From Flavobacterium sp. (GTDB lineage Bacteria; Bacteroidota; Bacteroidia; Flavobacteriales; Flavobacteriaceae): 7,348 nt of DNA. Where the stretch lies: assembly GCA_030150335.1 (NCBI GenBank), contig JASLGC010000245.1, positions 1 through 7,348 on the forward strand. Reading direction: 5' to 3'. Both the position numbers and the translations under genes were made by a program. Below are positions 1 to 5,593 of this stretch, in pieces (position 1 is the stretch's first letter; every line of letters starts with the position of its first letter). The notes beneath the pieces were generated by a model. That model was not told where the DNA came from. It made no database searches and worked only from the letters and a program-made list of their open reading frames with translations.

Positions 1-1
1 A

Positions 2-274
2 CCACCGAGATATCGTTCTACATATTTCAGCCACATTTTTGCAGGTGGATATGCAGCTGGATATTACTCTTATAAATGGTCAGAAATGTTAGACTTTGAT
101 GCTTATGCATGGTTAGAGCAAAACGGAGGTATGACGCGCGAGAATGGACAAATCTTAAGAGATAAAGTTTTCTCAAAAGGAAACTCAGAACCATTGGATA
201 AACTATATAAAGACTTTAGAGGTAAAAATCCAAGTATAGATGCATTATTGCACTATTCAGGATTTACAAAATAG
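2..274 (+). CDS. M3-family zinc metallopeptidase (Dcp / oligopeptidase A-like), C-terminal fragment
   Basis: This is the 3' end of a gene cut by the left window edge; 90 codons and the stop are visible, read in the frame starting at base 2. The fragment carries the family signature HIFAGGYAAGYYSYKW (visible residues 11-26). In M3 peptidases this Gly/Tyr-rich loop closes over the substrate, and its His and Tyr residues contact the peptide. The end of the protein (RENGQ..., SKGNSEPLDKLYKDFRGK, then a short 'ALLHYSGF' tail) also matches the C-terminus of Dcp and oligopeptidase A. These enzymes hydrolyse short peptides, Dcp releasing C-terminal dipeptides. The catalytic HExxH helix would lie upstream and is not visible, so activity cannot be judged. 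The GNSEPLDKLY segment looks more like Dcp than oligopeptidase A, but I would not fix the subtype. An ATG at base 86 is internal and is not the gene start. The gene converges on the minus-strand unit and has no evident functional link to it. Confidence 0.93.
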   Translation, partial: PPRYRSTYFSHIFAGGYAAGYYSYKWSEMLDFDAYAWLEQNGGMTRENGQILRDKVFSKGNSEPLDKLYKDFRGKNPSIDALLHYSGFTK

Positions 275-283
275 TTTGTTTTT

Positions 284-336
284 TTATAAAGTAAATAAGG
301 CCACTGTTTTTAACAGTGGCCTTATTTACTTTATAA
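284..336. terminator. Bidirectional intrinsic terminator between convergent genes
   Basis: Bases 284-308 and 312-336 are perfect reverse complements: 25 bp of stem around a 3-base TTT loop. The GC-rich core is GGCCACTG/CAGTGGCC. A/T-rich arms flank it on both sides, so either strand gives a core hairpin followed by a U-rich run. It lies 9 bases after the stop of the plus-strand peptidase gene and 6 bases beyond the stop of the minus-strand 897-aa gene, which is where a shared terminator is expected. The pairing is read directly from the sequence; termination activity is inferred. Confidence 0.88.
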
Positions 337-342
337 CTTTTA

Positions 343-3036
343 TTATGGTTTGTTTGTATTTGGTATGTTAGGCTGATTCCTCTGAGCATTATCAATTGCC
401 CAATGAACAATATTTAATAACAACCATGAATTGTAAAATTCATATTTTGAGTAGGGTTGGTGAGGCGATTTTCTTACTAAAGGTTCTCCTGCCAATGTTG
501 CTGCTACACCAAAAGCTCCACTTCCTAGCCCCGAACCACGATCAGGAACCCCTCCAAACATAGCTCCATCTCCTGCAAACAACACTCCTAAATCCTTATG
601 CATAAACATATAAGTATAGGTCGAATTTAGAAATTCTCTCTTTGCAATAGGTATAAATTCTGATGGTAAATTTCCAATATACGCTGTTGTTCGAGCACTA
701 TGACCAGCAATATTCTTTCCATATAATCCCTTACGTCCTGGGATCCCATAAGCTTTACTGAAATAAGTTCCTTCTTTTCCGAAAATTAATTCTGTTTTTG
801 GAGTGGAAGTACTTACCATTAAATTAGGATAAAAAGTTTGTCCTGCTCCTCCAACAGAACTAAAGTTTTTTTCTGCGGCAAATAATGCAACAAATTCTTT
901 TAACCTCGCTGGCTTTCCATCTGCATATACAACAACACCTTTCTTGTCTGCATAATTTTTAATCTCACCAAGATACACATTATCATAAACTAAAACATCA
1001 CCCAAATTTCCCTGTGCCCCTAAAAAAAGTATATCAGATTTATTCAGATTATTTTTGAATCTTGAAGTCACACTACTTCCTGCCATATCTTGTAAGTTAT
1101 CGACTCCTACAGCTATTGTCTGAGGATCGCCTAATCCTACAAAATTTAGTCTTGCAATTCTTACAATACCATTCCATCCAAAGTTTTTTAAAGTTCTTAC
1201 TAAACGAGGAGTTATAAACCACCCCGAAGCACTTTCACCTCCATTATCTCCTGCTAAATGCCATCCATGAATTTTTGTTCCTCCTATAGAGTAAATCATC
1301 ATCTGTCTATAAACAAAATCAACTTTAACCGTTTGAGTAATATTCTGTGACGTTGTACTATTAGTTTTTAATATATAGGTTTGTGTTGGCAAATCCGTTT
1401 CTGACACTCCATAAGCTTTTAGTTCAATTTCTTTTATTTTCCCAACTTCCCCTTCTAAAAATTTTCCTTCTGCACTAAACCAAACTCCATTGATTTTTTC
1501 GGTAGAAACCTTGTACTTTCCTGTAGAATTAACTCTAACTTGAGTTTTAATTTTAAAAACGCTACTTCCTGCTGATGTCATATTTGTACGAGGAGTTATA
1601 TACGGTTTATAACCATCATTTTTATCAGAAATAAAGACTCCCGTTTCTAAAACGGGCGTTCCTGTTAATACAAAATTGACTGGTTGTGGTTTTACCGGTA
1701 AATTAACTTTGCAAAGCCCCGTAGTATTTAATCCCGTACCTGACAAAGTTAGATCCACACTTGGCTCAACATTTGGTATTCCCGCAGTAGCAGTTAATTT
1801 TACAATTTGCTCATTCGTACCATTCTTTACATAATTCAACATCACAACACCTGATTCAAATCGAATTCCTTGCCCATTAGCTGTATGTGTTGCTATGATA
1901 TTAGTTTTCCCTGAACTAACTACTTTTACCTTGACATCCATACTATTAGCACTTGTCAATGGCTTTTCTACTTCAGCTTCACCCTTTGGTACAATTTTAG
2001 CACAATCTAAAATATTATAACTAACTCCTTTTACGTTATACTCAGTATTAAATGGAGCCTCCTGGCCGCCAACTATATGTTCAGAGTTACCATAAATTAG
2101 AACAGGAACTTTTCCATTTGTATTAGGAGTTCCCTTCGCCTGTAAGATTACAGTATGTATTCCTGCTGTTGTTATATTCTTATCTCCAAAAAACTCAACT
2201 CCATTTGCCATTGAACTATAGAAAATAACTCTCCCCTCTTTGCTTACATTCACTGTAAGAGTCATTGTATTTGAAGAATCTACTCTTACGCCATTCATAT
2301 AAACCCCATTTTCCTTTGCTTCTATAATTTCAAATTTAGGCATCGGTTTTTCTACAAATACAAATTTTTTAGAACATGAACTTATTTCTCCATTTAACTT
2401 AATAGTAAGTTCATCGCCTTCTTCTTCAGGCAATCCAGTTGTCAAGTTTCGCTTATGTCCTTTTTTAGGCTTTCCCTCCCCCTTTAAATAAATTTGATAA
2501 TTCCCTTTACTTGGAAAAACGCCTTTTGCTTGAAATAAATAGTCGTTTGTTGTTGTCGCAACAACGTGATATAATCCAGCTTTAGCTACACTTACATCAA
2601 GTACAATTCCATTATAATCATCTAATTCGCGACCTTCGTAGTAATTACCTATAATTTGCATTTGACTACATTGATTAGGTAAAATAGAAAGGTTACTTGG
2701 AAGCATTTCCCCACACAAACTGACCCAAGTATTTCTACTCTGGTTATAATAATTTACACAATTAGTTGTTGTATTAAAAATAATCAAACCACCGTCTTTT
2801 TGAGAATCAACGTTAATAGCGTCTCTTTGACTTGTTGTCATACGGGGTAACAAAAAGCCTTTTTCAAAACTTTCTAAATCTAAAATAGCAAATTCATGTA
2901 ATCCTTGATCACCACTCGCTTTTCCAACTGTATTATCACTTATTCTTGCTCCTCTTGTTTGCCCATTAACAAAAACTGAAAACAACAAAGTAAACAAGAC
3001 CAAAGAGAACTTCAAGTAATTATTTAATATCTTCAT
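343..3036 (-). CDS. Exported multidomain protein: head module, four Ig-like repeats, ThuA/GATase1-like C-terminal domain (897 aa)
   Basis: The product is unnamed and its function unknown. Start: ATG at 3036 gives MKILNNY plus a hydrophobic run and a likely cut between G25 and Q26, a typical signal peptide. The frame stays open to a TTG at 3051, but that would put five residues before the signal. A head module follows, about residues 50-108: AILDLE..EKGFLLPRMT, a GLIIFNTTT strand and C93/C108. Four beta-rich repeats then run from about residue 120 to 577, each near the pattern V.V...G.Y.V.....NGV.F...G.F followed by L.A.G.P. Repeat 1 has C123/C221 and repeat 3 has C345/C442; repeats 2 and 4 have no Cys. 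The last 300 residues or so form an alpha/beta domain with strands at SDILFLG and KGVVVYA, the motif MHKDLGVLFAGDG (812-824) and a final YNSWLLLNIVHWAI helix. This resembles ThuA or class I amidotransferase folds but has no cysteine, so amidotransferase chemistry is unlikely. I see no lipobox and no clear type IX secretion C-terminal domain. It is a paralogue of the 820-aa gene upstream and the last gene of the unit. Export is well supported; the fold call is inference. Confidence 0.9.
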   Translation of the reverse strand: MKILNNYLKFSLVLFTLLFSVFVNGQTRGARISDNTVGKASGDQGLHEFAILDLESFEKGFLLPRMTTSQRDAINVDSQKDGGLIIFNTTTNCVNYYNQSRNTWVSLCGEMLPSNLSILPNQCSQMQIIGNYYEGRELDDYNGIVLDVSVAKAGLYHVVATTTNDYLFQAKGVFPSKGNYQIYLKGEGKPKKGHKRNLTTGLPEEEGDELTIKLNGEISSCSKKFVFVEKPMPKFEIIEAKENGVYMNGVRVDSSNTMTLTVNVSKEGRVIFYSSMANGVEFFGDKNITTAGIHTVILQAKGTPNTNGKVPVLIYGNSEHIVGGQEAPFNTEYNVKGVSYNILDCAKIVPKGEAEVEKPLTSANSMDVKVKVVSSGKTNIIATHTANGQGIRFESGVVMLNYVKNGTNEQIVKLTATAGIPNVEPSVDLTLSGTGLNTTGLCKVNLPVKPQPVNFVLTGTPVLETGVFISDKNDGYKPYITPRTNMTSAGSSVFKIKTQVRVNSTGKYKVSTEKINGVWFSAEGKFLEGEVGKIKEIELKAYGVSETDLPTQTYILKTNSTTSQNITQTVKVDFVYRQMMIYSIGGTKIHGWHLAGDNGGESASGWFITPRLVRTLKNFGWNGIVRIARLNFVGLGDPQTIAVGVDNLQDMAGSSVTSRFKNNLNKSDILFLGAQGNLGDVLVYDNVYLGEIKNYADKKGVVVYADGKPARLKEFVALFAAEKNFSSVGGAGQTFYPNLMVSTSTPKTELIFGKEGTYFSKAYGIPGRKGLYGKNIAGHSARTTAYIGNLPSEFIPIAKREFLNSTYTYMFMHKDLGVLFAGDGAMFGGVPDRGSGLGSGAFGVAATLAGEPLVRKSPHQPYSKYEFYNSWLLLNIVHWAIDNAQRNQPNIPNTNKP
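388..1299 (-). other. C-terminal alpha/beta domain of the 897-aa protein (ThuA/GATase1-like, tentative)
   Basis: This region encodes about residues 580-883 of the 897-aa protein. Alternating predicted strands and helices (MMIYSIGG, SDILFLGAQ, KGVVVYADG, GVLFAGDGAMFGG) and a closing amphipathic helix fit a flavodoxin-like layout. It is about 45 residues longer than the equivalent domain of the 820-aa paralogue. The extra length is a GWHLAGDNGGESASGW segment near its start and a Gly-rich stretch (DRGSGLGSGAFG) after the GDG motif. The assignment rests on my reading of strand order and motifs, not on a profile search. Confidence 0.45.
1306..2679 (-). repeat. Four tandem Ig-like beta repeats in the 897-aa protein
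   Basis: This region encodes about residues 120-577. Each unit is about 95-120 residues. Examples of the repeated core are VSVAKAGLYHVVATTTNDY (unit 1), VNVSKEGRVIFYSSMANGV (unit 2), VKVVSSGKTNIIATHTANG (unit 3) and VRVNSTGKYKVSTEKINGV (unit 4), each followed by an aromatic-rich strand and an 'L.A.G.P'-type turn. The copies are diverged at residue level and are not DNA repeats. Units 1 and 3 carry a Cys near each end; units 2 and 4 have none. Confidence 0.75.
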
Positions 3037-3071
3037 TTCGTACAAATTCAAACCGTTACGTAGTATATAAA

Positions 3072-3104
3072 AACGTATTAGGGTAATTTACACCCTAACA
3101 CGTT
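3072..3104 (-). terminator. Terminator-like hairpin between the 820-aa and 897-aa genes
   Basis: On the minus strand the sequence folds as AACGT, one mismatch, TTAGGGT, a 7-base loop, ACCCTAA, one mismatch, ACGTT. This is a 13-position stem with a single mismatch (3077 against 3099). The transcript then reads five U residues and an AU run (3073 down to about 3065). The hairpin begins about 9 bases after the stop of the 820-aa gene and ends about 35 bases before the ATG of the 897-aa gene. It may stop or reduce transcription before the last gene, or act as a processing or stability element. I see no good TAnnTTTG promoter in the 35 bases downstream, so the 897-aa gene probably relies on read-through. 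Confidence 0.6.
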
Positions 3105-3113
3105 CAATTTATT

Positions 3114-5576
3114 TTACTCTCTTTTTTTATTTTTAAGTACATAATTTATTCCCCATTCCATAACATTGGCAAAAAATAAACTATTATAAACAGTTCCATT
3201 ACTATTTCTATTACCATAATCATATTTAGGGATTGGATTACCCAAAAAATCTGCCACAGCAGGATAAATTGAATTACTTGTGTTTTTCAAATTACCCATC
3301 ATCCAACCACCATCTCCTACAAATATAAATCCGTGTTCTTTATGCATTGCAGCCCATACCCAATCAGGTTCCATATCTCGCGTAGCAATTGGTAACATAT
3401 TTGCTCCTAAAATAGAAAAATAGTGTCCGTTTGTAGCATCATTACCTAATCGTTTCCCTTTTAATGAACCAAATGAACCATCTGCAATTTGATCAGGTAC
3501 ATTGCTTACAATTGGATTAGTCATTGTATAAGAATTACTAAATCTAATTGACTGAGTAGTATGATCTAATTTTTTTATAAAACTCATAAATTGTGTTTGA
3601 TTGTTTTCAACAGCATAAACCACTACACCTTTAGTGTTTATAATGAAGTTACTAAGTACTTCCTCCGCAGTACCACTAACCCTTCCTGAATAAACAACGA
3701 GCACTATATCAATCTTTTTCTGCAGTAAATCTGTTCCCAACTTTCTGCCATCTGAATATGAAGAAACATTGTGATAATTAATTGAGTTAACCTTAACCTT
3801 TCCAGATGGTCCAAAATTACTTTGAGTATTTAATATTTTACCCTGAGTATAATTTTGATCTGTACTTGGTCCATAAGCTTTACTTCCTATCACTAAAATA
3901 TTAATATCATAATATTTGAAATTTATTTTAAAACTACAAGGAGCGATACTTTGATCAGCATTATTAGTCGTTATAAAATATTGAGCATTATTTATAGGAT
4001 ATTCTGGTGTACCATTTCCTTGTAGTTTAATATCAAAAGTACCCGATCCTTCAAAATTCCCTTTTGCACTAAATGATACTCCGTTTACAACATTCGTTTT
4101 TATTTCATAAGACCCTTTAGACTTTACCTGCACAGTTAATGAAATAAAATTGTCCTCATCCATAGCAATACCAGGTGAAAATATAGATCGTTGGTCATTT
4201 ATTTTTATGCTTTCACATAGCACACTAAATTCAACAGGTCTTTCTTTTAACGATATTTCAAATGTGTTTTTAAATTTATTATCATTAATAGGACCCGAGA
4301 TTATTAACTTTTCTTGTAAAGGTAAATTTGACTTATCATTTATTAAGGTTACATATTGGAGTTTTGATTCATTTGTTCCTTCTTTCAATTCCAATCTAAC
4401 GTTTGATGCAGCAAAAGTTACTCCTGCACTTTCTAATTTAAAGTTTGCTATACCAGGTGCAATTACTTGTACTGGAATTGTTATCGTTTGATCTGTTAAT
4501 TTACTCCCTTGTAAAAACTCCCCTTTTGCAGTCGATTTACTTAAATCTACTGTATAATCTACAGCCTGAATAGACAACTTAATTGTACAAGAGCTATTAG
4601 GTTTGTTATTTGAATTTGTTTCAATAGTTAACGTTTGTCCAACAGCACTTGCAGTTGGAACTCCTTCAGCATATAGCCTAACGGTTTTATTAGTTTCTGC
4701 TTTATCAAATAGCCCTGATCCGTTAAAAGATACTCCATTAACCGCTGTACTTTTAATATTATATGCTCCAGGCGTTTTTACATTTACAATGACATCTACA
4801 TAATTTTCATTTTGTTTTACAGGAACACCTATCAAATATTTTCCATTTGCTTCGAAGGTGCCTGAAGTACATACAATATCAAAATCAATTGCTGCTTTTT
4901 TTACAAAAGATTTAAAATTACATTGACTCGCTGCTTTTTTACCATTGATATTAAAGGTAACAACATCTCCACTTGGTGGTGCATCATATCCCTTTAACGG
5001 AGTCCCTACTCCATGCAATGCAATACGCATATTTCCCGTATTCATAAAAGTCCCAGAGGCAGAGAAATAATACCCATTTTCTGTAGTAGCTGAAATTTCA
5101 TATATTCCAATTGACGTAACATTCAAATCAACAAACAAAATATCTTGTGGAGATAAAAACTTACCTTGGACTAATGAATTACCATCTGCAGGTGTTACTT
5201 TAATACTGCTACATAAAGCTTGATTTAAATCTATTGTAGCTGGAGGTAAAGCACCACATAAACTCAACCATTCATTTTGCATTTTACTCCAATAATTAAT
5301 GCAGTCAGTCGATGTATTATATATTGTAATTCCATTACCATCATCGTTCAACTTAGAAGTCAATTCATTTCTTTGAGCGTCAGTCATTCTTGGTAGTAAG
5401 AAACCCTTTGCAGTACTTTCTAATTCCAAAATAGCATTTGAATTAGGTACAGCGCCCGAATTACTGACACTTCCATCTTTTATCTTAGTATTGTGCTTAG
5501 TTATCTGAGCGTGTACACCACTAAAGCTTAAAAGAAGCGTCAATAATATATACGTAAAGTGTTTTATATTTTTCAT
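3114..5576 (-). CDS. Exported multidomain protein: head module, four Ig-like repeats, ThuA/GATase1-like C-terminal domain (820 aa)
   Basis: The product is unnamed and its function unknown. The ATG at 5576 opens directly with a signal peptide (MKNIKHFTY, a Leu-rich core, HA|Q with Q24 as the likely first mature residue), which supports this start. The head module (about 25-108) has AILELESTAKGFLLPRMT, a GITIYNTSTDCINYW strand and C92/C107. Four beta repeats follow at about 119-225, 230-337, 338-444 and 447-554. Repeats 1, 2 and 4 show the core 'G.Y.I.....NG..F...G.F'. Cys pairs C122/C219, C236/C330 and C454/C547 mark repeats 1, 2 and 4; repeat 3 is diverged and has no Cys. The C-terminal domain (about 557-815) has strands INILVIGS, DIVLVVYSG and GVVVYAVE, the motif MHKEHGFIFVGDGGWM (744-759) and a closing helix with Y797-N-S, N804 and W808. 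It contains no cysteine. The gene starts 17 bp after the stop of the 486-aa gene, so the two are very likely co-transcribed. A periplasmic, surface or secreted location is well supported. A carbohydrate- or ligand-binding role is possible for a ThuA-like domain but unproven. Confidence 0.92.
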   Translation of the reverse strand: MKNIKHFTYILLTLLLSFSGVHAQITKHNTKIKDGSVSNSGAVPNSNAILELESTAKGFLLPRMTDAQRNELTSKLNDDGNGITIYNTSTDCINYWSKMQNEWLSLCGALPPATIDLNQALCSSIKVTPADGNSLVQGKFLSPQDILFVDLNVTSIGIYEISATTENGYYFSASGTFMNTGNMRIALHGVGTPLKGYDAPPSGDVVTFNINGKKAASQCNFKSFVKKAAIDFDIVCTSGTFEANGKYLIGVPVKQNENYVDVIVNVKTPGAYNIKSTAVNGVSFNGSGLFDKAETNKTVRLYAEGVPTASAVGQTLTIETNSNNKPNSSCTIKLSIQAVDYTVDLSKSTAKGEFLQGSKLTDQTITIPVQVIAPGIANFKLESAGVTFAASNVRLELKEGTNESKLQYVTLINDKSNLPLQEKLIISGPINDNKFKNTFEISLKERPVEFSVLCESIKINDQRSIFSPGIAMDEDNFISLTVQVKSKGSYEIKTNVVNGVSFSAKGNFEGSGTFDIKLQGNGTPEYPINNAQYFITTNNADQSIAPCSFKINFKYYDINILVIGSKAYGPSTDQNYTQGKILNTQSNFGPSGKVKVNSINYHNVSSYSDGRKLGTDLLQKKIDIVLVVYSGRVSGTAEEVLSNFIINTKGVVVYAVENNQTQFMSFIKKLDHTTQSIRFSNSYTMTNPIVSNVPDQIADGSFGSLKGKRLGNDATNGHYFSILGANMLPIATRDMEPDWVWAAMHKEHGFIFVGDGGWMMGNLKNTSNSIYPAVADFLGNPIPKYDYGNRNSNGTVYNSLFFANVMEWGINYVLKNKKRE
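3132..3908 (-). other. C-terminal alpha/beta domain of the 820-aa protein (ThuA/GATase1-like, tentative)
   Basis: This region encodes residues 557-815. The order strand (NILVIGS), helix, strand (KIDIVLVVYSG), helix (TAEEVLSNFI), strand (GVVVYAVEN), helix (QFMSFIKKL), then MLPIATRD, GFIFVGDGGWM and a final helix fits a flavodoxin-like fold. The same landmarks appear in the same order in the 897-aa paralogue. Family assignment is by eye and may be wrong at superfamily level. Confidence 0.45.
3915..5222 (-). repeat. Four tandem Ig-like beta repeats in the 820-aa protein
   Basis: This region encodes residues 119-554. Conserved cores are VTSIGIYEISATTENGYYF (unit 1), VKTPGAYNIKSTAVNGVSF (unit 2) and VKSKGSYEIKTNVVNGVSF (unit 4), followed by 'SASGTF' or 'SGLF'-like strands and GVGTP / EGVPT / GNGTP turns. 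Unit 3 keeps the length and strand pattern (VIAPGIANFKLESAGVTF) but has lost NG and both Cys. Cys spacing within units is 93-97 residues, which suggests a disulfide joining the first and last strand of each unit. Confidence 0.78.
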
Positions 5577-5593
5577 AATACAACCTGTCTTTA

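Noticed and set aside
86..274. Separate small gene starting at ATG 86
   Set aside because: The same frame is open to the window edge and encodes conserved M3 peptidase sequence before this Met, so it is internal to a larger gene.
4150..4491. Plus-strand open frame of 113 codons
   Set aside because: It lies wholly antisense to the 820-aa gene, whose frame has clear domain structure. The translation shows no recognisable motif.
4603..4803. Plus-strand open frame of 66 codons
   Set aside because: Antisense shadow of the second repeat of the 820-aa gene. Its hydrophobic look comes from reading beta-strand codons in reverse.
343..5576. Recent tandem duplication of the two large genes
   Set aside because: The architecture is shared, but residue identity is low outside short motifs and Cys placement differs by repeat, so the duplication or divergence is old.
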